From Postechiella marina (GTDB lineage: Bacteria; Bacteroidota; Bacteroidia; Flavobacteriales; Flavobacteriaceae), in contig NZ_BAABCA010000007.1 of NCBI RefSeq assembly GCF_039538365.1, forward strand, positions 62,001 to 126,000: a DNA stretch of 64,000 bases. The letters are read 5' to 3'. Below, in pieces: positions 42,333 to 51,121 of the stretch (positions are counted from its first letter, which is position 1; each line of letters starts with the position of its first letter). Position numbers and translations under genes: made by a program. The notes under the pieces were generated by a model, which searched no databases, was not told where the DNA came from, and was given only the letters and a program-made list of their open reading frames with translations.

Positions 42333-43385
42333 TTAATTAAAATAAATTTTAGAAGCACCAAGACCAACATTAAAAGTCTCTAGTAAACTAGCATTAGTTA
42401 AATCGTAAATCAATAATTCACTTTGCTCTGTAAAACTTGCATTAGTAACATAAACTTTGTTATTGTTAACAGAAAGTCCGTAAAGGTTAATATCTGCTAC
42501 GTCTAAAACAGAAGTTATTGGTAAATCAGACGCATCATCATTTAATTCGTAAATTTTATTACTCATAGCGTAATAAACTTCATTATTATCGTGAGCCATT
42601 TGGCTTGGGTGCATACCTGCATCAAACTCAAGCGTCTCAATAACTGCATCTGTTGCTGTATTAATTCGTGTAATAGAAGCTGCAGTTTCTACAAAATCTG
42701 ATTTCAATGTTCTATTATCACCGCTACATAAAACAACCAAATTTCCATTAGAGTCTAAAGCCATTTCATCTGGCGCATCATTAACGGTAATCGTTTCAAC
42801 ACTATTATCTGATGTATCAATTACCGATATAATATTATTAATATTGTAGCCTCCTTTGTGAGATATATACAAACGATCATCTTTAGCTAAAATTCTCTCT
42901 GGACCTTCAGCTATATCAACAGTACCTGTTACAGTATTTGTAGTTAAATCGATTTCTGCAATAAAATCATCTGTAGTATCCGTTCCGTCTCCCCAGTTTG
43001 TTACATAACCTCTTCCGTTTAAAAAAGTAATATATCTTGGAGTTATTAAACCTGTTTTTATTTCGGCTTGCTTTACAAACGTATATCTATTTACTACAGT
43101 AATAGTGTTAGCATTATCAGAGATAATATAAGCTAAATCTCCATTAAACCCTACAGATTGCAAATACACCCCTAAATTTTCGGTGTTAACATTATAATAA
43201 ATTTCATTCTCTACTGTTTTGTAATCGTCTGAAATATAAGATACAGATGCTGGTCCGCCTTCTGCACTAACTAAAATACCATTATCGTAATCTCCTAATG
43301 GTAATTGTTCACCTCCATCATCGTCATTAGAACAAGAAAAGACAAAAAGTGATACAGATAAAAGTGATAAAATAATTTTCTTCAT
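42333..43385 (-). CDS. Beta-propeller lipoprotein, BtuG-like (YncE/DUF5074 type)
   Basis: 350 residues. Lipobox FSC at Cys18 is followed by SNDDDGGEQ, an acidic stretch of the kind that routes Bacteroidota lipoproteins to the cell surface. The rest is a seven-bladed YncE-like propeller with repeated blades (TITVVNRYTFVKQAEIKTG, TVTGTVDIAEGPERI, DNSVETITVNDAPDEM, DAVIETLEFDAGMHPSQM). In Bacteroides, BtuG is a surface propeller that binds B12 tightly and caps BtuB. The position 10 bp after btuB makes this the likely counterpart. Confidence 0.82.
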   Translation of the reverse strand: MKKIILSLLSVSLFVFSCSNDDDGGEQLPLGDYDNGILVSAEGGPASVSYISDDYKTVENEIYYNVNTENLGVYLQSVGFNGDLAYIISDNANTITVVNRYTFVKQAEIKTGLITPRYITFLNGRGYVTNWGDGTDTTDDFIAEIDLTTNTVTGTVDIAEGPERILAKDDRLYISHKGGYNINNIISVIDTSDNSVETITVNDAPDEMALDSNGNLVVLCSGDNRTLKSDFVETAASITRINTATDAVIETLEFDAGMHPSQMAHDNNEVYYAMSNKIYELNDDASDLPITSVLDVADINLYGLSVNNNKVYVTNASFTEQSELLIYDLTNASLLETFNVGLGASKIYFN

Positions 43386-43395
43386 TTTTAATTTA

Positions 43396-45243
43396 TTAAA
43401 GTTTATAGTTAATTTGAATATTAAAATTTCTATTTGGCATAGGCCTAAAAGCTACATTTTCGTAGATTTCATTAAATATATTTTTAAGGACAACTTCTGC
43501 TTCAAGCTCGTTTTTTGTGTTTTTAAAAAAGGTATAACGACATCCTAAATTCCCTACATCGTAACTTTTTAAAGACCCAAACCTTCCTTTTAAATTATCT
43601 GCTGTAGTAAAAACATCTCCATTAAACATATGTTGATAAAATACTGTAACAGCCTTATAATTATAAGCCATGGCTAAATTCCCTTTATGAAACGGTACAT
43701 AAATAAGTTGTTTATTCGTTTCTAAATCTTCAGATACGGTGTAAGAGTAATGCCCAGAGATGTTAAATTGATGCTTATTAATGGTGTAATGCGATTTCAC
43801 CTCTAATTCGGCGCCATAACTTGCAACTTCACCAATATTTATAGGCGACCACAATCCTGTAATATTTGGTTGCCACTGTATCATATCTTTAGTATTAATA
43901 TAATAACCATTAAGTTTTACATTAAAATTAGGGTAATTAAAATTTTGCCCTAAATCTATTTGATAAGACGATTCTGGAACCAAATCTAAATTTCCGCCTG
44001 GTTGCCAATATAAATCGTTAAAAGTAGGAATACGGTAGTTTTTAGAACCGTTTATTTGAATTTGATAATGTTCAAATAAATCAAAAACAGCATCAACCGA
44101 AAATACAAAGGGTCTCTCACCTCCTGTTGTAAAATCTTGTCGTAGGTTAACGCCATAACCTAATAAGTTATTAGGTTTATGATTAAGTAACACTGTTGTA
44201 GAAAACATGTTTCTTACCGGCTCTTTAAAACTATCTCCGTTTCCTTTAGAATTTGAATATTCTAATATGGTTTTAAATTGGAGTTTCTCATTAAAACGCA
44301 CATTAAAATTATGGTTAACTAATATTGTATTTACTTTTCCTAAACTATAATTTTCTTTATCCTTATTCTCAAAATATTTAAACATTTCGTGTAAATGGAC
44401 TACTTTTAATTGCGACCTAAATTTACCTGTAGTTCTAGCCCACTCTATCATAGATTTAAAATTCTCGTCTTCGTATTTAGCGCGAGAGGGTCCCACCAAA
44501 GTTCCAGAAAAATGACGTTCGCCCATGTAACTTTGATGATACAGTTTTAAAATATCTTTGTTAGATATAAAAACGCCAAGATTTACATTCATGTTTAAAT
44601 TATGGAACTCTCCATTTTCGTTTATTTTATTGGTGCCCAAATATTTATAATCATTATCAGAATCTACATAATCTACACCAAGGTTTACTGTCCAAGCTTT
44701 ACTACCAATAGAAGAATTAAAGCCAATATTTTTTAAATTATAACTTCCATATCCTGTTTTTAAACGCGTTTCAGAATGGTTATTAAATTTTAAATCATTA
44801 TTTAAATGAATACTACCACCAATAGAGCCACTTCCATATTGCACACTACCGCCACCGCTTCTAATATCTATAGAACTATAATTTGATGTATTTATGGTAT
44901 TAAAATCTGTTTGCCCGTTTAACTGAGAATTAATATTAATACCATTCCACACTACTGCTGTTTGCGAAGCTGTGGTTCCTCTAAATGATGGAGAAGACAC
45001 CATACCTGCACCATTTTCTTTAAAATAAATATTAGAATTAAAAGCTAATAAATTGGTCAAAGAAATTGCGTTATTACGCAAAATAGAGTCTGTAAGTTTT
45101 TCTATTTTTACACCCGAAGCATAATTTTTTAATTTACTATCGCTTAAAATTACAGCTTCTAGTTTTTGAACACCATCTACCTGCGCTTGTAAATCGTTAC
45201 AAACGCTTAAACCTAAAATTAAAAATGTAATAATTTGTTTCAT
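43396..45243 (-). CDS. btuB: TonB-dependent vitamin B12 receptor, BtuB-like
   Basis: 615 residues, close to E. coli BtuB length. A signal peptide (about 1-21) is followed by a plug (about 25-150; LEAVILSDS, SLTNLLAFNSNIYFKENGAG, RGTTASQTAVVWNGININ, GGGSVQYGSGSIGGSIHL) and a barrel of about 22 strands ending in an aromatic strand. A cobalamin riboswitch lies directly upstream, so the ligand assignment is unusually well supported. It should move B12 across the outer membrane using TonB energy. Confidence 0.93.
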   Translation of the reverse strand: MKQIITFLILGLSVCNDLQAQVDGVQKLEAVILSDSKLKNYASGVKIEKLTDSILRNNAISLTNLLAFNSNIYFKENGAGMVSSPSFRGTTASQTAVVWNGININSQLNGQTDFNTINTSNYSSIDIRSGGGSVQYGSGSIGGSIHLNNDLKFNNHSETRLKTGYGSYNLKNIGFNSSIGSKAWTVNLGVDYVDSDNDYKYLGTNKINENGEFHNLNMNVNLGVFISNKDILKLYHQSYMGERHFSGTLVGPSRAKYEDENFKSMIEWARTTGKFRSQLKVVHLHEMFKYFENKDKENYSLGKVNTILVNHNFNVRFNEKLQFKTILEYSNSKGNGDSFKEPVRNMFSTTVLLNHKPNNLLGYGVNLRQDFTTGGERPFVFSVDAVFDLFEHYQIQINGSKNYRIPTFNDLYWQPGGNLDLVPESSYQIDLGQNFNYPNFNVKLNGYYINTKDMIQWQPNITGLWSPINIGEVASYGAELEVKSHYTINKHQFNISGHYSYTVSEDLETNKQLIYVPFHKGNLAMAYNYKAVTVFYQHMFNGDVFTTADNLKGRFGSLKSYDVGNLGCRYTFFKNTKNELEAEVVLKNIFNEIYENVAFRPMPNRNFNIQINYKL

Positions 45244-45253
45244 AAATCTTTTA

Positions 45254-45272
45254 AACTCTTTACCCGAGAGTT
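45254..45272 (-). promoter_or_regulatory. Leader hairpin between riboswitch and btuB start
   Basis: AACTCT (45272-45267 on the minus strand) pairs with AGAGTT (45259-45254) around a 7-base loop, 10 bp before the btuB ATG. It could be part of the expression platform that hides the ribosome site when B12 is bound. Confidence 0.4.
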
Positions 45273-45284
45273 CTTTTAGATGAC

Positions 45285-45482
45285 GAAAATGGCAGGTCTC
45301 CTGACTTATTTTATGTTATTTTACCTTCCCAGCATATACCAGTGGTTTTTGAAGTTAATAACACCTTAAAAAAAGTATCGAAAATATTTCGATAAAAATT
45401 TACAGTTGCGGGAACAGTTCTGGTTTTTCACCAGATTCCCTTTTAATTTATTTAATATGAATATCAAATAAAACCAAAATTC
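45285..45482 (-). promoter_or_regulatory. Cobalamin riboswitch
   Basis: On the minus strand the invariant B12 box AGTCAGGAGACCTGCC occupies 45306-45291. Upstream are GGGAATCTGGTG (about 45440), CCAGAACTGTTCCCGCAACTG (about 45425-45405) and a central stem including GTATCGAAAATATTTCGATA. This is the standard order of the adenosylcobalamin aptamer. It precedes btuB by 42 bases. When B12 is plentiful it should shut down btuB and the genes behind it. The plus-strand btuF side has no such element. Confidence 0.96.
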
Positions 45483-45486
45483 GCTG

Positions 45487-45494
45487 CAAAGGTA
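45487..45494 (-). promoter_or_regulatory. -7 promoter box of the riboswitch transcript
   Basis: The minus strand reads TACCTTTG, a TAnnTTTG match, ending 5 bases before the aptamer begins. Transcription would start around 45480, giving a leader of about 240 nt before btuB. Confidence 0.6.
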
Positions 45495-45700
45495 CCACCT
45501 ATTTTTAAAATGAAAACTATCTTATTATGTAATTCTTTAAAAAGAAGTATCATAAATTAAAAAAAGCTTAGTATTTTCTAAACAGAAATTGATAAAAATG
45601 AAGATAAAAAAAGCTAGAAAGCTATTAAGTTTTCAAAAGTGACTTTATGTTAACTCTATATCAAAAAAAATAATGACCTTTGGCATATATAATTTCTTAG

Positions 45701-46843
45701 ATGCGCTTTATAATAACCTTACTCTGTATTTGTTTATTTTTTTCTTCTTGTAAAGAAAAAACAAATACTAAAACAATGCTTTCTAAAACTACTAAAGCTG
45801 TTTTTCAAAACATTAAATACTCAAAAAACTTTAATATAAAACATTACAACAATTACAAAAAAATTGAAGTCACTTCTCCTTATCCAAATAGTAAAGACAC
45901 TTTAAAATATATTTTAATAAAAGATGGGCAACCTATACCTTACCACGATAAGAATACTCTTATTATTAAAATTCCTATTAAAACTGTTGTAGCTATGTCT
46001 ACTACAAACATACCTGCCCTAGAATATTTAAATATTGAAGATCGTTTAATTGGTTTCCCTAACACAGATTACATATCGTCTAAAAAAACAAGACAACGTA
46101 TTGATGATGGTAAAATAAGAGACTTAAATAACAACTTAGAAATTAACATGGAATTATTGTTAGATCTAAATCCAGAATTGGTTATAGGGTTTTCGGTAAA
46201 CGGTAACGACAAAACTTTAAATAAAATCAAGAAATTTGGAATTCCTGTTATTATAGACGCTGCTTGGACCGAGCAAACTCCATTAGGTAACGCCGAGTGG
46301 ATTAAATTTATTGCAGCATTTTTTGATAAAGATGAAGAAGCGAATACTTTATTTAATAAAATTGAAACCAATTATTTAGAAGCTAAAGCACTTGCTAAAA
46401 AAACAAAAAGCATACCAACTGTTATTTCGGGGTCTTTATTTAAAGATGTTTGGAATATTCCTGGGGGACGCAGTTTTGTTGCTAAATACTTAGAAGATGC
46501 AAATACAAGCTACCTTTGGAAAACAAATAAATCTACAGGAAGTCTTCAATTAAACTTTGAAAATGTTTTAGACAAAGGACAAAAAGCAGATCTATGGATT
46601 GGAGCTGGTTCTTTTAAAAATAAAGAAGAAATGCTAGCTAAGCATAAAGGTTATGGCTATTTTAATGCTTTTAAAAACAACAAAACATATACCTATACTA
46701 ATAAAATTGGTCCAAAAGGCGGTTTACTTTATTATGAATTAGGCCCTTTACGCCCAGATTTAATATTAAAAGATATTATTAAAATTGCACACCCAGAATT
46801 ATTACCAAATTACGAATCTTTCTTTTTTAAAACCTTAGAGTAA
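45701..46843 (+). CDS. btuF: ABC transporter substrate-binding lipoprotein, BtuF-like
   Basis: 380 residues with lipobox SSC at Cys17. The helical-backbone binding fold (PF01497 type) is shown by VVAMSTTNIPALEYLNIEDRLIGFP, ELLLDLNPELVIGF, KKFGIPVIIDAAWTEQTPLG, and the C-terminal GLLYYELGPLRPDLILKDI. It should deliver substrate to BtuCD in the inner membrane. B12 rather than siderophore is inferred from the riboswitch-controlled btuB immediately divergent. No riboswitch was found in its own leader. Confidence 0.88.
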   Translation: MRFIITLLCICLFFSSCKEKTNTKTMLSKTTKAVFQNIKYSKNFNIKHYNNYKKIEVTSPYPNSKDTLKYILIKDGQPIPYHDKNTLIIKIPIKTVVAMSTTNIPALEYLNIEDRLIGFPNTDYISSKKTRQRIDDGKIRDLNNNLEINMELLLDLNPELVIGFSVNGNDKTLNKIKKFGIPVIIDAAWTEQTPLGNAEWIKFIAAFFDKDEEANTLFNKIETNYLEAKALAKKTKSIPTVISGSLFKDVWNIPGGRSFVAKYLEDANTSYLWKTNKSTGSLQLNFENVLDKGQKADLWIGAGSFKNKEEMLAKHKGYGYFNAFKNNKTYTYTNKIGPKGGLLYYELGPLRPDLILKDIIKIAHPELLPNYESFFFKTLE

Positions 46844-47872
46844 TTGGAAACCACTAAATCGTATAAAACAACATTCTTAACACTAGCCTTGGCTACTTTG
46901 GCGTGCTTTTTTATTAATATTAGTTTAGGTTCTATTACTATACCAAATTCAGAAATATTTAAAAGTTTTTTTGGTTCTATAGACAACAGGTCTTGGCAAC
47001 ATATTATTTTAGATTATAGGTTACCAAAAGCATTCACAGCTATTATTGTAGGTTCTGGACTTGGAATTTCTGGTTTAATGATGCAAACATTATTTAGAAA
47101 CCCACTTGCAGGTCCTTTTGTTTTAGGCATAACATCTGGAGCAAGTTTAGGCGTAGCTTTAACCATAATGGGAGCCTCTATTTTTGGAGGTGTTTTAACT
47201 ACCATTTTAATATCTAAATGGAGTATGGTTATCGCTGCAAGTTTAGGTAGCTTTTTAGTGCTTTTGGCTGTTGTTATTGTTTCAACAAAAATTAGAGACA
47301 CAATGGCTATTCTTATTATTGGGTTAATGTTTGGTAGTATAACCTCTGCAGTTGTTAGTGTATTATCCTACTTTAGTTCTGCCGAAGAATTACAACAATA
47401 CATCTTTTGGGGTTTTGGTAGCTTAGGCAATTTAACCTGGGAAGAACTTCTTGTTTTATTTATAATTTACCTTGCAGGAATACTTATTAGTTTAAGTTCC
47501 ATAAAAGCTTTAAACACCTTATTACTTGGCGAAAATTATGCTAAAAGTTTAGGATTAAACATTAAAAAGAGTCGCTTACTACTTATTATTTCAACAAGTT
47601 TATTAGCAGGAACTATTACCGCATTTGTAGGGCCTATTGCTTTTATAGGTTTAGCCATACCACATATAACCAGACAAATATTTAGCACTTCAAATCATAA
47701 AATATTGCTGCCAGCAGTTTTTCTTTTAGGCGCTATAGTAATGCTTATATGCGATAGTATTGCACAATTACCAACTAGCGATTACACCTTACCAATAAAT
47801 GCCATAACCTCCCTTATAGGAGCTCCTGTAGTTATCTGGTTATTAGTTAGAAAACGTAAAATGATGTTTTAA
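46844..47872 (+). CDS. btuC: ABC transporter permease, BtuC/FecCD family
   Basis: 342 residues with about ten membrane segments, from a TTG directly after the btuF stop. FecCD hallmarks are RLPKAFTAIIVGSGLGISGLMMQTLFRNPLAGPFVLGITSGA, FGSLGNLTW, GLAIPHITRQIF (the ATPase-coupling loop region) and a C-terminal PINAITSLIGAPV. It forms the inner-membrane channel with BtuD. The tight spacing to btuF and btuD shows one operon. Confidence 0.93.
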   Translation: METTKSYKTTFLTLALATLACFFINISLGSITIPNSEIFKSFFGSIDNRSWQHIILDYRLPKAFTAIIVGSGLGISGLMMQTLFRNPLAGPFVLGITSGASLGVALTIMGASIFGGVLTTILISKWSMVIAASLGSFLVLLAVVIVSTKIRDTMAILIIGLMFGSITSAVVSVLSYFSSAEELQQYIFWGFGSLGNLTWEELLVLFIIYLAGILISLSSIKALNTLLLGENYAKSLGLNIKKSRLLLIISTSLLAGTITAFVGPIAFIGLAIPHITRQIFSTSNHKILLPAVFLLGAIVMLICDSIAQLPTSDYTLPINAITSLIGAPVVIWLLVRKRKMMF

Positions 47873-47881
47873 ATATAAATA

Positions 47882-48676
47882 GTGAAAAACAAAAACCAAC
47901 ATACCATATTAAAAACAGAAAACCTGTCTATAGGTTATGCTTCAAAAAAGAGTAAAACTATAGTAGCTTCTAATATCAATATTGAATTACAACAAGGTGA
48001 ATTGGTTGGGCTTATTGGTGGTAATGGTATTGGTAAATCTACACTGTTAAAAACACTAACTAGAGTTCAAAAACCACTTAACGGGTCTATTTTTATTAAC
48101 AACAACGCGCTTGCAAAATTTGAAGCTTTAGAATTAGCGAAAGCCATGAGTTTGGTTTTAACTGAGCAAATTTCGTCTAAAAACTTATCGGTTATCGAGC
48201 TTGTTGCACTGGGTAGGCAACCGTATACTAATTGGGTTGGTAATCTATCTAAAAACGATAAAAACATTATTAACAAAGCATTGCAACAAACTAATATAGA
48301 AGGCTTAAAAAGCAAAAAGTGTTTCGAACTTAGCGATGGTCAACTTCAAAAAGCAATGATTGCTCGCGCATTAGCGCAAGACACCAATTTAATTATTCTA
48401 GACGAACCAACTACACACCTAGACATGTATCATAAAGCTTATGTTTTAAAACTGCTTCAAAAGCTTGCAAAAGAGACCAACAAAACCATATTATTTTCGT
48501 CTCACGAAGTAGATTTAGCCATTCAACTTTGCGATAAATTAATAGTTATGACAAATAACAACGTGGTAACAGACACGCCATGTAACCTTATAAAAAAAGG
48601 TGTATTTAATACTTTATTCCCAAAAAACTTAATTTCTTTTGATGAAAAAACAGGACGTTTTAGGGTAAATAAATAA
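47882..48676 (+). CDS. btuD: ABC transporter ATP-binding protein, BtuD-like
   Basis: 264 residues from a GTG start. Walker A GGNGIGKST, Q-loop LTEQISSKNLSVIE, signature LSDGQLQKAMIARALAQD and Walker B LIILDEPTTHLD, then SSHEVDLAI (H-loop). The signature reads LSDGQ instead of LSGGQ, a variation also found in other FecE-type ATPases. It powers the import complex with BtuC. It is 9 bp after btuC and completes the operon. Confidence 0.92.
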   Translation: MKNKNQHTILKTENLSIGYASKKSKTIVASNINIELQQGELVGLIGGNGIGKSTLLKTLTRVQKPLNGSIFINNNALAKFEALELAKAMSLVLTEQISSKNLSVIELVALGRQPYTNWVGNLSKNDKNIINKALQQTNIEGLKSKKCFELSDGQLQKAMIARALAQDTNLIILDEPTTHLDMYHKAYVLKLLQKLAKETNKTILFSSHEVDLAIQLCDKLIVMTNNNVVTDTPCNLIKKGVFNTLFPKNLISFDEKTGRFRVNK

Positions 48677-48733
48677 TCTTTCATTTATTTAAAAAGTTAA
48701 GGTATCTGTCTTCCTTCTTCAAATCAAAACAAT

Positions 48734-48741
48734 TACCTTTG
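48734..48741 (+). promoter_or_regulatory. Putative -7 promoter box of rmuC
   Basis: TACCTTTG matches TAnnTTTG, 18 bp before the chosen ATG. The TTG in this box is in frame with rmuC, which makes an upstream start at 48739 unlikely. Confidence 0.45.
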
Positions 48742-48759
48742 ATTATATTTTTATATTTA

Positions 48760-50145
48760 ATGAACGATAACATCATTTTAATTCTCGCTATTTTAATTTC
48801 TGCTGCCATAGGCGGATATTTAGGCATGCTTTTTACAAAACTTAAAAGCAAATCTGAAAAAAGTACTTTAGAAGAACGTAATGCTAATTTACAGCAACAA
48901 CTTAACGATTTAAAACAATTTTCGACAAACGAAAACGAAAAACTAAATCATACGTTTAATAACCAAATAACCGATTTAAAAGAAACTATTTCTAAAACGG
49001 AAGCAGAACGCGAAGAAATACGCAGAGAAAAAGATTTTTTAAACTCTGAATTAGCACGTAAAAACACAGAATTAGAAAACCTACAACAATTAAATTTAAA
49101 GCGCGATGCCGAATTAGAAGAGCGCCAAGAGCAATTACGTAAAGACTTTGAGTTACTAGCCAATAAAATTCTTGAAGAAAAATCGAATAAATTTACAGAG
49201 CAAAATAAAGAAAATATAAAAAACATTTTAAATCCGCTTCACGAAAAAATTCAAGGTTTCGAGAAAAAGGTTGAAGATTCTCAAAAGGAAAGCATTAGCA
49301 TGCATTCGGCACTAAAAGAACAACTTTTAGGATTAAAGGACTTAAACCAACAAATGACTAAGGAAGCCACCAACCTAACCAGAGCTTTAAAAGGTGATAG
49401 TAAAATGCAAGGTAATTGGGGGGAATTGGTTTTAGAACGTGTTTTAGAAAAATCTGGTTTAGAAAAAGACAGAGAGTATTTTGTACAACAAAACTTTACT
49501 CGAGAAGATGGCTCTCGTGTTTTACCAGACGTCGTTTTAAACCTTCCAGACGGAAAAAAGATGATTATAGATAGTAAAGTATCTTTAACAGATTACGAAC
49601 GCTTGGTTAATGCAGAAGATGATGACAAACCACTGCATTTAAAAGCCCATGTTAACTCGATAAGGCGACATGTAGATCAACTTTCTGAAAAAAATTATCA
49701 AGATTTATACGACATAGAATCGCCAGATTTTGTTTTACTATTTATTCCTATAGAACCTGCTTTTGCTGTGGTTGTTAACGAGGATAACTCTATTTACAAC
49801 AAAGCCTTTGAGAAAAATATTGTTATTGTAACACCATCTACCCTATTGGCTACGCTTCGCACTATAGATAGTATGTGGAACAACGAAAAACAACAACAGA
49901 ATGCCATAGAAATTGCTAGACAAGCAGGAGCTTTATACGATAAGTTTGAAGGCTTAATGAAAGATTTAATTGGTGTTGGCAAAAAAATTGACGCCTCGAA
50001 GGTAGACTATAACTCGGCCATGAATAAACTATTTGAAGGTAGAGGAAACCTAATTACTAGTGTAGAAAAACTAAAAAAAATGGGAGCTAAAGCAAAAAAG
50101 GCATTGCCAGAAGCCATTATTAAACGCGCCCAAGAAGAAGATTAA
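48760..50145 (+). CDS. rmuC: DNA recombination protein RmuC
   Basis: 461 residues from the ATG at 48760. One N-terminal membrane segment (about 5-24), a long coiled coil (about 30-140, Glu/Lys/Gln-rich), and a C-terminal RmuC nuclease-like domain with GNWGELVLERVLEKSGL, VLPDVVLNLPDGKKMIIDSKVSLTDYERL and FIPIEPAFA. The DSK motif matches restriction-endonuclease-like folds. RmuC limits inversions at short inverted repeats and has been linked to phage defence. It stands apart from the B12 operon by its own promoter. Confidence 0.93.
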   Translation: MNDNIILILAILISAAIGGYLGMLFTKLKSKSEKSTLEERNANLQQQLNDLKQFSTNENEKLNHTFNNQITDLKETISKTEAEREEIRREKDFLNSELARKNTELENLQQLNLKRDAELEERQEQLRKDFELLANKILEEKSNKFTEQNKENIKNILNPLHEKIQGFEKKVEDSQKESISMHSALKEQLLGLKDLNQQMTKEATNLTRALKGDSKMQGNWGELVLERVLEKSGLEKDREYFVQQNFTREDGSRVLPDVVLNLPDGKKMIIDSKVSLTDYERLVNAEDDDKPLHLKAHVNSIRRHVDQLSEKNYQDLYDIESPDFVLLFIPIEPAFAVVVNEDNSIYNKAFEKNIVIVTPSTLLATLRTIDSMWNNEKQQQNAIEIARQAGALYDKFEGLMKDLIGVGKKIDASKVDYNSAMNKLFEGRGNLITSVEKLKKMGAKAKKALPEAIIKRAQEED

Positions 50146-50148
50146 TAT

Positions 50149-50493
50149 ATGAAAATTTTATTTAAAATATTTATAGGAATACTAATAGCTATTGCTTTAT
50201 ACTTTAGTTTTATTTACTTTGTTAGCTATAGCGAAGGTGTTAGAGCGGGAGAGTTAGTTAAATTTAGTTATAAAGGCATTTTATTTAAAACTTGGGAAGG
50301 AGAAATAAGTCAAGGCGTTTCTGAAGGACAAACCTTTATTTTCTCTGTTGAAGATAACGAAAAAGAAGTGATTAAAAATTTAAACGATTTTCAAGGTAAG
50401 CTAGTTAAGCTTCATTATTTCGAACGCTTTAAAACACTCTTTTGGTTAGGTGATACCAAATATTTTATAACAAAAGTAGAAGTACAAAATTAA
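50149..50493 (+). CDS. Small membrane-anchored protein of unknown function
   Basis: 114 residues. An N-terminal hydrophobic segment (about 5-26) is followed by a small beta-rich domain (GELVKFSYKGILFKTWEGEISQG, FIFSVEDNEKEV, FQGKLVKLHYFERFKTLFWLGDTKYFI). Homologues in Flavobacteriia are often mislabelled as 6-phosphogluconate dehydrogenase; the sequence contains no NADP-binding motif, so I reject that. It starts 3 bp after rmuC and precedes the thioesterase. Confidence 0.75.
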   Translation: MKILFKIFIGILIAIALYFSFIYFVSYSEGVRAGELVKFSYKGILFKTWEGEISQGVSEGQTFIFSVEDNEKEVIKNLNDFQGKLVKLHYFERFKTLFWLGDTKYFITKVEVQN

Positions 50494-50503
50494 ATATCAG
50501 TTT

Positions 50504-51040
50504 ATGTTTAAACACGCAAAAGAATCTCAAATAACAATTACAGAACTCATGCTACCATCGCACTCTAATTTTAGCGGTAAAATTCATGGTGGGCATATTT
50601 TAAATTTAATGGATCAAATAGCTTTTGCTTGTGCTTCAAAACATTCTAGGCACTATTGCGTAACAGCATCTGTAAACAAAGTAGATTTTTTAAACCCTAT
50701 TGAGGTTGGCGAATTAGTAACGCTTAAAGCATCGGTTAACTACACAGGTAGAACATCTATGGTTATTGGTTTACGAATAGAATCTGAAAACATACAAACA
50801 GGAGAAGTAAAACATTGTAACTCTTCTTATTTTACAATGGTGGCAAAGGGTGAAGATGGTAAAAATGTACCCGTTCCTGGTTTAATTTTAGATACAGAAC
50901 AAAGTGTAAGACGTTTTGCTAGAAGTATAAAACGCCAAGAACAAGCTAGAAAACGCTCTAATATTTTTAAAGCTTCAGAGTTTAAAATAGACGAACATAT
51001 TGATTTTATTAAAACCCAGAATGCCAAAATAGAATTATAA
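50504..51040 (+). CDS. Acyl-CoA thioesterase, hotdog fold
   Basis: 178 residues. The hotdog pattern is SHSNFSGKIHGGHILNLMDQIAFACASKH (helix with the catalytic Asp), VDFLNPIEVGELVTLKASVNYTGRTSM and HCNSSYFTMVAKGEDGK. It resembles YciA/BFIT-type thioesterases that hydrolyse acyl-CoA. A C-terminal tail (about 125-178) extends beyond the core and is basic. It is the last gene before a strong bidirectional terminator. Confidence 0.9.
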   Translation: MFKHAKESQITITELMLPSHSNFSGKIHGGHILNLMDQIAFACASKHSRHYCVTASVNKVDFLNPIEVGELVTLKASVNYTGRTSMVIGLRIESENIQTGEVKHCNSSYFTMVAKGEDGKNVPVPGLILDTEQSVRRFARSIKRQEQARKRSNIFKASEFKIDEHIDFIKTQNAKIEL

Positions 51041-51066
51041 TTACATATACTAAATTCAAAATAAAT

Positions 51067-51110
51067 ATAGTACAAAAAAAATCCGCTAATAGCGGATTTT
51101 TTTGTACTAT
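51067..51110. terminator. Bidirectional terminator between thioesterase and carB
   Basis: A 20-bp stem with one bulged A: ATAGTAC-A-run-TCCGCT (51067-51087) against AGCGGA-T-run-GTACTAT (51091-51110), loop AAT. The A and T runs work in both directions. Confidence 0.9.
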
Positions 51111-51121
51111 ATATTTAATAT

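Noticed and set aside
45500..45700. Second cobalamin riboswitch for btuF
   Set aside because: No B12 box or aptamer stems are visible on the plus strand in this stretch.
50149..50493. 6-phosphogluconate dehydrogenase label for the small protein
   Set aside because: At 114 residues with a membrane anchor and no dinucleotide-binding motif it cannot be this enzyme.
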